A DNA stretch of 11,590 bases from Ophiosphaerella korrae (Eukaryota > Ascomycota > Dothideomycetes > Pleosporales > Phaeosphaeriaceae): the NCBI GenBank assembly GCA_028456385.1, contig JALNQF010000896.1, forward strand, positions 1-11,590, written 5' to 3'. Both the position numbers and the translations under genes were made by a program. Under the pieces are notes generated by a model. The model was not told where the DNA came from, made no database searches, and saw only the letters and a list, made by a program, of their open reading frames with translations. This document shows positions 1 to 8,903 of this stretch, piece by piece. Position 1 is the first letter of the stretch. The number at the start of each line of letters is the position of its first letter.

Positions 1-20
1 ATAGTAGATAAAGCTATCTA

Positions 21-55
21 AGTAAGTACTAGGTATATATACCTAGTAGCTTACT
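21..55. repeat. Near-perfect palindrome
   Basis: Positions 27-48 form a perfect 22-bp palindrome centred on TATATATA. The symmetry extends to 21-55 if one unpaired base (G49) is allowed. The sequence could extrude as a cruciform or fold as a hairpin. It lies inside the transposon end at the left edge of the window. Its function is unknown, and low-complexity AT sequence makes some symmetry likely by chance, although the ACTAGG/CCTAGT arms are not low complexity. Confidence 0.6.
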
Positions 56-88
56 AAGCGCTAACTAAAAGTAGAAAAGTAGTTAAAT

Positions 89-219
89 ATTAGTAAGTTT
101 ATAACTTACTAACATATTAGTAAGTTAGTAATATTAGTAAGTTGTAAACTTACTAATATATTAGTAAGTATATAATATTAGTAAGTTTACAATATTAGTA
201 AGTTGCAAACTTACTAATA
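89..219. repeat. Array of ATTAGTAAGT repeats in direct and inverted orientation
   Basis: ATTAGTAAGT occurs six times on the plus strand, starting at 89, 116, 133, 160, 177 and 194. The spacings are 27, 17, 27, 17 and 17 bp. The inverted form ACTTACTAAT (or ACTTACTAAC) occurs at 103-112, 149-158 and 210-219, so copies 1, 3 and 6 form short hairpins. Regular spacing close to the end of a transposon is typical of transposase binding sites. It has no spacer structure like a CRISPR array. The binding role is inferred. Confidence 0.75.
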
Positions 220-266
220 TTAGTGCGAAAATAAGAGATATAAGAGATAACTCCCTTACACTACGT

Positions 267-1166
267 TAAGAAAAGTATATAATAACTAATTAAGGCCTTA
301 ATAATATAGAATAAAGAACTATAAAACTAGATTAACTAGAATATAGCTTAAATTAAGGCTATTATTAAAGACTAAAATTAGATAGAATAAATTACTTAAA
401 TACTAGAGCTTAGTATAATAAAAAAACTATATAAGATTTTAGTACTTAAAAAATTTAATAAAATAAGAAGAAAACTAAGACTCTTTTTAGCTTTTATATA
501 ACTCTAGATAGATATATAAGTACTTTACTTTAATATAGAAGAAAAGAAAGTAGTATATATTAGAATATTCTTCGTAGAAGATATAATAAAATAGTTTAAA
601 CCTTACTAGATAAACTATATAATATACTCTCTAGGAATATAGAAAGATAAAATTAGAGCTATTTTTAGAAGGTATAAATACTTTATAAAATAAATAAGAG
701 TAGTATTTAGAGATATAGATATTACTTAATAAGCTAAAGAAAAGCTTAAGAAAATTTAGTAATATAAGAGTATTTATAAATATATATTACTATTTAAATA
801 ATTAGTATAAAATATAGATTAAAATATAAATAAGGATTAAAGTTAAATATCTAACGTAAACTAATCTAGATAAAGAAACTAAAGAAACTAAAGATACTAA
901 AAGCTCTAAAACGTTAGGTAATATAAGTAGATAATAATCTCTAAAAATAAAGAATAAATAAGTATAAAAGTAGACTTAAAAACTATAATAGTAAGAACTC
1001 TATAATCTTTAATATAAATAAAGATAAAAATAAAAATAAAAATAAAGACTTTATATACTTTAACTATAGTAAGAAAAGCTACTACGTAAAAAACTACTAG
1101 TTAAAGAAAAAAGATTTAGTATACTATAAATATAAGAAACTAAGATACTTTATAAAAGACTATAGA
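267..1166 (+). pseudogene. gag: RIP-degraded gag of the outer Ty3/Gypsy element Y, 5' fragment
   Basis: This is the Gag capsid and nucleocapsid region of an LTR retrotransposon, homologous along its length to the X gag at about 1702-2613. Recognisable parts are the capsid core (about 450-830, with an LRPFL-like segment and a degraded W-F-K-P-Y stretch) and two zinc knuckles (about 1056-1163). In the knuckles the C-x2-C-x4-H-x4-C positions read as Tyr codons, as CpA/TpG to TpA change predicts. The frame is phase 1 at 454 but phase 0 at 1047, and the linker is a net 13 bp shorter than in X, with an AAAAAT-type tract near 1018-1047. Y therefore has indels as well as point mutations. Its 5' end is removed by the element at 1-266 and its 3' end by insertion of X. 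The rest of this copy resumes at 10337. Confidence 0.85.
1162..1166. repeat. Target-site duplication ATAGA, left copy (for element X)
   Basis: ATAGA lies directly before the X 5' LTR and again at 10332-10336 directly after the X 3' LTR. Joining Y at one copy gives a gag sequence that matches the uninterrupted X gag at 2605-2620 almost base for base. This is the 5-bp duplication expected of a Ty3/Gypsy integrase. Confidence 0.85.
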
Positions 1167-1528
1167 AATTATAAGTATAATAAGAGAAATCGAGATAAAA
1201 CTAATTAGTCCCGACTTACGTACTAACAAAGTATAAGATAAGCGAGGTAGTAATATAGGATAGGAAGCTAATTACAATATAGTTATATAATAGTAATCTA
1301 TAAACATATATAATAGATTATTATAGATATATATATAGTAGAATATATATTATTAAGATAGTATTAGTAATTTAATTATTAACTACAAGTAATAATACCT
1401 TAATAGTTATAAAATATTATCTATTGTTTATAGCCTATTATTGATTACTATACAAGCTTTTATTATTATCTCTTAATCTACTTATACTCTAATAGGTTAT
1501 TGTAGTCGATAATAGTAGCCTTATTACA
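1167..1528 (+). repeat. 5' LTR of element X (LTR-A, 362 bp)
   Basis: It aligns along its full length with LTR-C (9939-10331) and with solo LTR-B (9401-9834). It ends in TTATTACA with its terminal CA intact. The beginning reads AATTATAAG where the other two copies read TATTATA, so the expected first T is A here. It carries one unit of a 30-bp internal repeat (1291-1320), whereas LTR-C has two and LTR-B three. The LTR would have held promoter and polyadenylation signals, but RIP makes these unreadable and TATA-like strings are everywhere. Confidence 0.88.
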
Positions 1529-1653
1529 CCTTACTAATTAGGATATTAAGAAAAGTAAAGCGTAAGTAGCGTATTATCTAAGCTAATACAATAGTAGAAA
1601 GTTTAACTAAATAAAGAGGTAAAGTACTTATAAGTAGTTATAAGTTAGACAAT
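1529..1653 (+). other. Leader of element X between 5' LTR and gag
   Basis: This is the expected place of the primer-binding site and the packaging signal. No clear match to a tRNA 3' end is visible directly after the LTR. ACTAATTAG at 1533-1541 is complementary to CTAATTAGT at 1201-1209 inside the LTR, which could suggest self-priming, but the core is a palindrome and the match is short. The exact start of gag cannot be placed because ATG would now read ATA. Confidence 0.4.
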
Positions 1654-2640
1654 ACTATATAGAGATAACTTAAGACGTACCTTAATAACTTAATCTCTAA
1701 TAAAGAAGATATAAAGTTAGTAATTAAAGCCTTAGAAACGTAGAATAAAGAACTATAGGACTACGCGAAATAAAATAAGGCTTAGATTAAAGCTATTATA
1801 GAAGGATAGAATTAGATAGAATAAATTACTTAAAGACTAGAAATAAGTGTAATAAAGAAACTACCTAAGATACTTATACTTAAAAAGTTCGATAGAATAA
1901 AGAAGAACCTAAGACCCTTTATAGTATTAGTATAACTTTAGATTAATATATAAGTACTATACTTTAATAGAGAAAATAAAAAGGTAATATATATTAGAAT
2001 ATATCTTAAAGAAGATACAATAAGATAGTTTAAACTTTACTAAATAGACTACATAATATACGCTCTAAGAACTTAGAAAGATAAAATAAGAGCTATCTTT
2101 AGAAGCTATAAATACTTTACATAACAAATAAGAGTAGTATTTAGAGATATAGATATTACTTAATAAGCTAACAAAAAGCTTAAAAAACTTATATAATATA
2201 AGAGTATCCTAGAATATATATTATAGTTTAAATAACTATTATAAAATATAGAATAGAATAAGCTATCTTTAATATTATAATTTAAATAAAAATTAAAGTT
2301 AAGAATCTAATACAAAATAATATATATAGAAAAACTAAGAATACTAGAAGCTTTAAAAAACTAAGTAATACAAGTTAATAACAATCTCTAAGAATAGAGA
2401 ATAAATAAAGATAGGAGATAATATAGATACTATAATAATAGAGACTCTATAATCCTTAATACTAATAAAGAGAGAAGAAAAAAGAAGAATAAAGACTTTA
2501 TATACTTTAACTATAGTAAAAAAGGCTACTACGTAAATAACTACTAATCTAAGAAATAGGATATAGTATACTATAAATATAGAAAACTAGGACACTTTAT
2601 AAAAGACTATAGAAGTAAAGACCTAAAGAAAGAAACCTAG
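1654..2640 (+). pseudogene. gag: RIP-degraded gag region of X with two zinc knuckles
   Basis: Gag forms the retrotransposon particle and binds its RNA. One frame (codon starts at positions 1 mod 3, for example 1729, 1891, 2503) runs through the whole region. The capsid part, about 1760-2270, shows an F-D..K..LRPF segment near 1888-1923, a degraded W-F-K-L-Y segment, and an R-S-Y-K-Y-F then I-R-V-V-F-R-D-I-D stretch typical of fungal Gypsy Gag. Knuckle 1 has its C, C, H and C codons at 2503, 2512, 2527 and 2542; knuckle 2 at 2569, 2578, 2593 and 2608. Both fit C-x2-C-x4-H-x4-C. All Cys now read Tyr, and only the His at 2593 survives. In-frame stops are TAA or TAG only. The start given is approximate. 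Confidence 0.88.
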
Positions 2641-4773
2641 TTAAAAATAACTAAAGATAAAAAGAAAGTACTATAAGTATAAGTAGAGCTCTAAGAAAAA
2701 GTAGTAGTAAGTAAGAAGTAATAGTATATAATACTCTACTAGACTTTTTACTATAATAATAACTACTATATATATCTTTCTAGTAAGTAGAGAATAAAAT
2801 AGTTTTTATAGAAGAATAGAGTAGTAGTAATAAAAGAAGAATAAATAAAAGTATAGTTAAAAGAAATAACTTATATAATAGATCTACTAATAGAAGATTT
2901 AAAAGAAGAAGAAGAACTTCTAATACTATTAACTCTTGCTAAAAAGGTAGTAGAGGATAAGAAGACTACTTAGGCTATTTCTAAAGAACTAAGAAATAAT
3001 AAGAAAAAAGTTAATATAAGAGGTATAGAGTATACCTAGTTAGATATATATAGTTATAATAGCTATATAATAATAGATATAGTAGAACGAAACTAAGAAT
3101 AAAAGTTTATTTAGAAATACTTACTAGTTATAAGTATAGAGGAAGCGTATAAAGACTAGAAAGAACGTAATCTAAAGAATATTAAGTTTATAATATTCTA
3201 ATATTAGATAGAATAATATATAGTTATAGTAGAGAGAATACTTATATAAAGAGAGTAGTAATACTTTATAAAAAAGACGTAATAGATTAATAAAGCCTAT
3301 ATACTAAGAATACTAGTAGTATACTATACTTTAATAAAAGAAATACCTAGTAAAGATAAGTACTAGAAAGGAGACAATAAAATAATAGACCTAGAATATC
3401 TAGTATATTTTAAAGTACTATAGCTATTATACTTAGATAAGAATTATATTATATATAGAAACGCTAAAGTAAATAATTACGTATAGCTAATAAGAAAAAA
3501 GGGCTATAACAATATAAAGGTAATTCTAGTAAAAGATATCCTAGGATAAGAAATATTACCTAAAGAAAGATATATAGTAGTAAAGCTAGGACTAAAACTA
3601 TTAAAGAAATACGTCTAAAAAAGACTATAGTATAAATATGTATATAATAAATATCTAAAATACAAAGAATATAAACTTAAAGTAGAGTAATAGCTATAGA
3701 AGAATAGATAATTTATAAAAACGCCTAAGTAAGAATAGCTTAAAGGTATAAGAAGCTTATATATTATAAAAATAAGTACCTTTTAAGAAAAAAAGATATA
3801 AGTTATAATTAATAGTTAAGCTATAAGAAACTTTATAAGTAAGAAGTTAATAGAAGAATAAAGAATAAGTTACATAATAAAGAAATACTCTTAATAACTA
3901 AGTATAATTAAAAGAAAACTATTCTAAGAACCTATTAAGTTTAAAATACTCCCTTCTATATTAAAACTAGAAAGGTTAAAGATTAAAAATATAGTTATAG
4001 ATATAATAACAATTAATAATAAATAAGATATAATCTTAGGAATACTATAGTTATAAATAGTAAACCTAAACATTAACTAGAGAATAGAGAAAATTAGCTA
4101 CTTAGAACAAAATATATTAAAAGCTAATATAAGTATATATAAAGGAGAATTCCTAGAAGAATATAAGAAAAAAGAAAAACAACTTACTAAACCTAAAGAT
4201 TGTCTTCTAAAATACTAACTATAAGACTTAGTAATAAACCTAGAAGAGAGAAAAGATATAGGTTAGAGCCTAGTCTATTAAAAGATAGAAAAAGAATTAA
4301 AAATTAAATAAGCGTTTATATAAAATATAATAAAAAAAAGATAGATAAAAGAATATAAATCTTTAGTAGTATATAGACTTATCTTTATAGATATAAAAGG
4401 AATAGATAATAAGAGACTTTATATAGACTTTAGAAAAATAAATATAATTATAAGTAAGAACTAATATCTCTTACTACGTATAGATAAAATATAAGATAGG
4501 CTATAGAAAGTAAAGATCTTTATAAAACTTAATATTTAGAATACTTACTACTAAATTAGAATTAAGAAAGGTAATAAGTAGAAAATAGCGTTTAGAATAT
4601 AGTTTAGACTATTTAAATACATAGTTATACCTTTTAGATTAATAAATATACTAGTAGTATTTTAAGAAAGAATTAATATAGTACTAAGAAAATACTTAGA
4701 TATATTTATATTTATATACTTAGATAATATCTTTATATTCTTAGAAATAGAAGAAGAATATATATAATACGTA
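2641..4773 (+). pseudogene. pol: RIP-degraded pol of X: protease and N-terminal reverse transcriptase
   Basis: The gag frame continues here without a phase change, so gag and pol appear to share one frame. A linker (about 2690-3100) encodes the degraded LSWT-like, YNNNYYIYL segment found downstream of the knuckles. The aspartic protease site reads N-S-stop-A at 3811-3822, the D of the D-S-x-A motif having become Asn. A D-I-I-L-G stretch follows at about 4027. Reverse transcriptase covers about 4370-4773, with Y-I-D-F-R-K near 4410 and a K-L-N-I block at 4525-4536 (first catalytic D to N at 4531). The catalytic Y-x-D-D box reads Y-L-D-N at 4717-4728. The frame is cut at TA 4772-4773 by the Pogo-type element and resumes at 6597. 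Confidence 0.9.
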
Positions 4774-4836
4774 ACGTAGTTTATAAGTAAGCTATACTTA
4801 TAAGTAAGCTACGCCTAATACTAACTTTACGCACCT
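4774..4836 (+). repeat. Left terminal inverted repeat of the Pogo-type element
   Basis: It pairs with 6532-6594 over 63 bp with four mismatches. A 14-bp direct repeat, TTATAAGTAAGCTA, lies within it at 4781-4794 and 4798-4811, a 17-bp period. This is a likely paired transposase binding site. The 17-bp period also occurs in the repeat array at 89-219. Confidence 0.95.
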
Positions 4837-4971
4837 ATCTTATCTTATTATATTATATCTCTACCTAACACTACTTAAATAGCTTTAAATAAGATAGATA
4901 TCTAGCTTATAATCTTATCTATTAATTTAAAACAAATTTATAGTAATAAGCTTACTACTAGAGTCTTTAAT
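4837..4971 (+). other. 5' untranslated part of the Pogo-type element
   Basis: AT-rich sequence between the left inverted repeat and the first ATG of the transposase frame. No distinctive promoter or other element can be told apart from the RIP background. Confidence 0.5.
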
Positions 4972-6486
4972 ATGTCTAAATTAACACTACGTAACTAACG
5001 CGCTAGTATCTCTACCTAACGCGATTACTAGCCTAACTTAAGGAAGCTTACTTAGCTAGAGGAGGAGGTAATAGTTAATTATATCCTTAACCTAGATTCT
5101 TGTAGTTTTACCCTAACTCTAGCTACTATACGTAAGATAGCTAATAAGCTACTTACTTAGCGTAAAGGTAGCCCTATTAGTATCTACTAAGCGCGTAACT
5201 TTATTAAGCGTATAGATAGTCTTACAACGCGTTTTAATTACTTATATAATAGGTAGTAAGCTTTATATAAAGACCTAGCTACTATAACTAGCTAGTTTAA
5301 GATAGTATAGTATATAAGAGCTACGTATAAGATAGCTAATAAGAATATCTATAACTTTAATAAGGCTAGCTTTATAATAAGTAAGATTATAACTTAGCTT
5401 ATTATAATAAGGTTAGAGAAGAGAGGTAAGCTAAAGGCTATCTAGCCTAGTAATTATAAGTAGGTAATAGCAATTACTATAATTAACGCTACTAGATAGG
5501 TAGTCTTACTATTCCTTATCTTTACTAGTAATTACTACCTCTCTACTTAGTATAATAAAGACTATATCTTATAAGACTAAGCTATTAGAATTAGTAATAA
5601 TAGCTAGATAATAGATAAGCTAGCTATTAACTAGCTTAAGTACTTTAATAAGTATATAAAGAGCTAAGTAGTTAGTATATATTAGCTACTTATACTTAAT
5701 AGTTATAGGAGCTACTACTCTCTTAAGTTTAATAAGTTCTATAAAGAGAATAATATCTATACGCTTAGTATACTAGCTTACTTATCTTACTTACTTTAGC
5801 CTCTTAATATTAGCTACTTCTTTCTATTAAAGAAAGTATATAGCTATTAGGTTAAGAGCTTAATATAAAACTATATTAATTATATTACTAAACTTAAATT
5901 CTTACTAGCCTTCTACGTAGCCTTTAACTAGGCCTTTATAAGAGTAAATATTTACTTAGCTTTTTAAGCTACTAGCCTTGTTCTACTTTAGCTAGAAGTA
6001 GTTATCTTAAGGCTTAATATTTAGCTCTATATACTTACTCTAGCTACTCTACTAGAAGTACCCTAGGTACCTTATACGCTAAGTAATATATATAAGCGAG
6101 TACACTAGTATAAGAGCTTATTACTAGTATTAATTATTAACGTAATTAATTAACTTAAAAAGAGAGCTTATAAAATAGTACTAGAAGCTAAGTTAATATA
6201 TAATTAGATCTATAGTCTTAAGAAAGCTAATAAGGTAGCTAGTAAGTATAAATTATAAAAAAAGAAGTAGATTTAGAAGTAAGGAGTTTTAATAAAGAGA
6301 TAAGGAAAAGATATACTTACTAAGAAAGAGGCTATATAGCGTTAAGTTAATAAATAGCGTTAAGATAGAGAGAAATTAAGCTTAAGTTACTAGGCTCGCG
6401 CGCGCTATAAGAGGTATAGAGAGACTAGGTATAACTTACGTATATATAAAATAATATAGTAGATACTACTTAATTTAATATATTAA
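4972..6486 (+). pseudogene. RIP-degraded Fot1/Pogo transposase (CENP-B-type HTH, DD35D)
   Basis: The transposase would cut and paste the element by binding its inverted repeats. ATG at 4972 is the first in frame, and one frame runs about 500 codons with no net frameshift. It is broken by roughly forty TAA or TAG codons and no TGA, each explained by CAA, CAG or TGG. The N-terminal part (about codons 20-110) matches the Tc5/CENP-B helix-turn-helix, including an A-R-N-F-I-K-R segment. The catalytic Asp codons lie at 5359, 5698 and 5806 (codons 130, 243 and 279; x35 between the last two) and all three read AAT, Asn. Flanking Y-N-F-x-x-A-x-F, L-L-I-L and Q-P-L motifs confirm the positions. A C-terminal C-x2-C-x4-H-x4-C pattern (codons 479, 482, 487, 492) reads Tyr throughout. 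The end is approximate, because the true stop cannot be told from RIP stops. Confidence 0.92.
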
Positions 6487-6531
6487 TATATCTAAGCTAC
6501 TCTACTACGTTATTAAGTTATACGTATAAAG

Positions 6532-6594
6532 AGGTGTATAAAGTTAGTATTAGGCGTAGCTTACTTATAAGTATAGCTCGCTTATAAACTACGT
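6532..6594 (-). repeat. Right terminal inverted repeat of the Pogo-type element
   Basis: It is the reverse complement of 4774-4836 with four differences, all transitions. The inner direct repeat is also present here, but one unit keeps GCGAGC-like bases (CG on the reverse strand) where the left end has TA, so the right end retains an older base pair there. Confidence 0.95.
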
Positions 6595-6596
6595 TA

Positions 6597-7340
6597 TATA
6601 AAGTACTAAAGAAACTAGTAGAAAAAAAACTATTTCTAAAAATAATAAAGTGCGAATTTTATATAAAAGAAATAGATTTCCTTAGATTTATTATAGAACT
6701 AGGAAAAATTAGAATAGACCTAGGAAAAATTAAGTTAATATAAGAATAGCCTACACTAAAAAACTTAAGAGGAGTATAATAGTTTTATAGATTAGTAAAC
6801 TTCTATAAGAAACTAATAATAAGATAGTTAGAAAATATAGAACTAATTACTAGACTTATAAAGAAAGATATACTATTTAAATAGATAAAGGAATATAATA
6901 AAGTATTTAATAAGATTAAAAGAAAGTTTATAAAAAATCTAATTATTAGAATATATAACCTAGATTTACTAGTAATAGTAAAAATAGACGTATCTAATTT
7001 AGTCTATAGAATAGTACTAATACAAAAAGACTAAGATATAAAATAAGAATACTTAGTTAAATACTTTTCTAAATAAATAAAACTAGTAGAGCTTAACTAC
7101 CTAATCTATAATAAAGAAATACTAGTAATCTATAAAGTATTTAAATAATAGAGAGTATACCTATAAAAAGTAAAATATAGAATAAAAGTCTATATAGACT
7201 ATAAGAATCTTATAAGATTTATAATAAATAAAGACTTATTATAATACTATATAAAATAGTAGTAATACTTATTAATATTTAACTTTAAAGTTATATATAT
7301 AAAAAGAAAAGATAATTAGCTAGTAAATACTTTAAGTAGA
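6597..7340 (+). pseudogene. pol: RIP-degraded pol of X: end of reverse transcriptase and RNase H
   Basis: The frame resumes at 6597 (codon starts divisible by 3). It gives the KVLKKLVEKN and F-L-K-x-x-K-C-E-F-Y segments that normally follow the Y-x-D-D block of Gypsy RT, confirming that 4774-6596 is an insertion. The connection and thumb region follows, with F-Y-R-L-V-N-F-Y near 6783. RNase H spans about 6960-7270. Its first catalytic Asp (6987) survives in a T-D-A-S-like block, and later L-N-Y-x-I-Y-x-K-E and degraded T-D-H-K-N-L motifs follow. The R-x-D-N..A-D-x-L-S-R-R-like tail near 7305-7350 marks the end of RNase H. Stops are TAA and TAG only, with no frameshift seen. Confidence 0.9.
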
Positions 7341-8903
7341 AGACTAGATTTATAAAAAGAAGTAAATATAACTAGTATAGTTCTAGTTAAGAATAAAAAA
7401 AGATATTTAGTCTTAAATATATATAAAATAGCTACAATACTTAAAAGAATAAATACTAAGCTAGATAAATAAGTAAAGGAAGAAATAGTAAAAGTCTCTA
7501 AAGAAATAAAAAAGCTTAATATCTTAGAAGGATTTATAAAAGCCTCTAGAAGAATTTATATTTTAGAAAAAATATAAAGAAGATTTATATAATAATTCTA
7601 TAAACTACTAGTATATAAGTACTAAGGAATAGAGAAAATACTAAATAGACTTCTAAGAGATTACTATATTCTTAGAGTAAAGTAACTAGTAGAAGAAGTA
7701 CTATAAGATTATATAGAATACTATAGAAATAAGTATAATAGATATATACTATATAGAATACAATAACTAGTTAAAGTACTAGAGTATCTTTAAAGAGTTA
7801 TAATAATAGACTTTATTATAAAGCTACCTAAGTTAAAAGACCTAATATTAGGAATTAAGTATAATAAAATTATAATAATAGTTAATAAACTTATAAAGTA
7901 TATATACTTTAGACTATATAAAGAAAAAAGTAGAATAGAAGTTACTATATACTAGGTCCTAGGAACTATAGTTAGTTAATATAGCTTACTAGATAAAATT
8001 ATTATAGATAGAGACGTAAGATTTATATTAAAGATATAGTAAACAATAATAGTAGAATTAGAAATATAATATTAGATATTAATAGCGTATTATCTATAAA
8101 TAGATAAATAATTAGAACGTATAAATTAAATAGTAGAATAGTATTTAAGATACTACCTTAATTTTAACTAGAACAACTAGGTATAGCTATTACCTATAGC
8201 ACAATTAGTATATAATAGCGTAAAGAATATAGTAACTAGAGTATTACTTTTCTTTATAAATTATAGATTTAACTCTAATATATATAGAATACTAAGAAAT
8301 ATAGAGTCTTAGTTACTAAGAAGAGAAAACTTTGTAAATAAGATAAAATAAATATATAATTAACTAAAATAAGATACTAAGTTTATATACAATTAAATAG
8401 TAAAGTACTATAATAAGAAATATAAAGAGAGACTCTAATTTAGAGAAATAAAAAAAGTATAGTTAGTTAGAAAGAGTATTTAAAGTAAGAAACCTAGTTT
8501 AAAGCTAAACTATATTAAAATAAAACTATATAAAATCAAGAAAGAAGTTATACTAGTTGTATTTAAATTAAGACTACTAAGTAAAATAAGGATATACTTA
8601 ATATTCTACGTAGTACTACTTAAAATAGTACTATAAAATATAGAACTACTAGTATATAAAGTAGATATATATAGAGAATAAAAAGAATAGGAAGTAAAAA
8701 AGATCTTATAATACTAATTTTATAATAAGAGAGACTATTACTTAGTAAAATAGATAAATATAGATAAAAAAAGATAACTATAAGAAGATATATAAGAACT
8801 AGAAGATAACCTTAACTACTCTAAGAAACTAAAAGAGTTCTAAAGTTAAATCTCTCTAAACTACTTTATAGTAAATAAAGAAGACTTATACTATTAGTAA
8901 TAA
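7341..8903 (+). pseudogene. pol: RIP-degraded pol of X: integrase with C-terminal chromodomain
   Basis: Integrase inserts the cDNA copy. The zinc-binding domain has its H, H, C and C codons at 7599, 7620, 7710 and 7719, giving H-x6-H-x29-C-x2-C; all read Tyr. The catalytic core keeps all three acidic residues: D at 7809, D at 8007 and E at 8115, spacing x65 and x35. They survive because none follows a T in the DNA. A worn G-P-Y-like segment lies near 8515-8540. The chromodomain (about 8688-8842) shows E-V-x-K-I-L, then Y-L-V-K followed by TAG for the conserved Trp, then E-L-E-D-N-L and an L-K-E-F end. Chromodomains of this group bind methylated histone H3, directing insertion to heterochromatin. 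The true stop lies somewhere between about 8841 and 8903. Confidence 0.92.
8688..8842 (+). other. Chromodomain at the C terminus of X integrase
   Basis: About 50 codons in the integrase frame carry the chromodomain core: an E-V-x-K-I-L strand, a Y-Y-L-V-K-(W) strand where W is now TAG, and a closing helix ending in L-K-E-F. It is the feature that separates chromoviruses from other Ty3/Gypsy elements. The aromatic cage cannot be read fully because Trp codons have become stops. Confidence 0.85.

Larger units (their letters stand above)
1..266. mobile_element. Right end of an unidentified, probably TA-inserting DNA transposon
   Basis: This stretch has no counterpart in X, where gag continues further upstream, so it interrupts the gag of element Y. 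Homology between Y and X begins abruptly at about 267. The junction reads ACTACGT followed by TA, the same last bases as the right end of the Pogo-type element at 6594, which suggests a TA-duplicating DNA transposon whose left end lies outside the window. It holds no visible coding sequence. It contains a near-perfect palindrome (21-55) and an array of short repeats (89-219). It could be a non-autonomous (MITE-like) element or the non-coding end of a full transposon. The family link rests on a few terminal bases and is an inference. Confidence 0.45.
4774..6594 (+). mobile_element. Complete Fot1/Pogo-type DNA transposon nested in X
   Basis: This 1821-bp element is flanked by TA at 4772-4773 and 6595-6596, the duplication made by Tc1/mariner-superfamily elements. 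It has 63-bp terminal inverted repeats beginning ACGTAGTTTATAAG and a single transposase frame reading rightward. Removing the element plus one TA joins codons GTA and TAT and restores the RT frame of X across the site. The terminal repeats differ at four positions, all transitions in two CG/TA pairs. The domain order (CENP-B-like helix-turn-helix, DDE domain with DD35D spacing) places it in the fungal Fot1/Pogo group. It is RIP-inactivated like its host element. Confidence 0.95.

Noticed and set aside
89..219. CRISPR-like array
   Set aside because: The repeats are about 10 bp, occur in both orientations and have no unique spacers of constant length. The setting is a fungal transposon end.
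1018..1047. AAAAAT-type microsatellite as a separate repeat feature
   Set aside because: It lies in the A-rich linker of Y gag, where X has a purine-rich sequence without the regular unit. It is best seen as local slippage within the gag relic.
267..2640. Tandem or segmental duplication of gag
   Set aside because: The first gag copy ends exactly at a target duplication next to an LTR, and its missing half is found after the 3' LTR at 10337. A nested insertion explains this without duplication.
1654..8903. An alternative genetic code in which TAA and TAG encode glutamine, as in some ciliates
   Set aside because: The same CpA to TpA change is present in LTRs, inverted repeats and untranslated parts, and Cys, His, Asp and Met codons are altered too. 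RIP explains all of it, whereas a code change explains only the stops.
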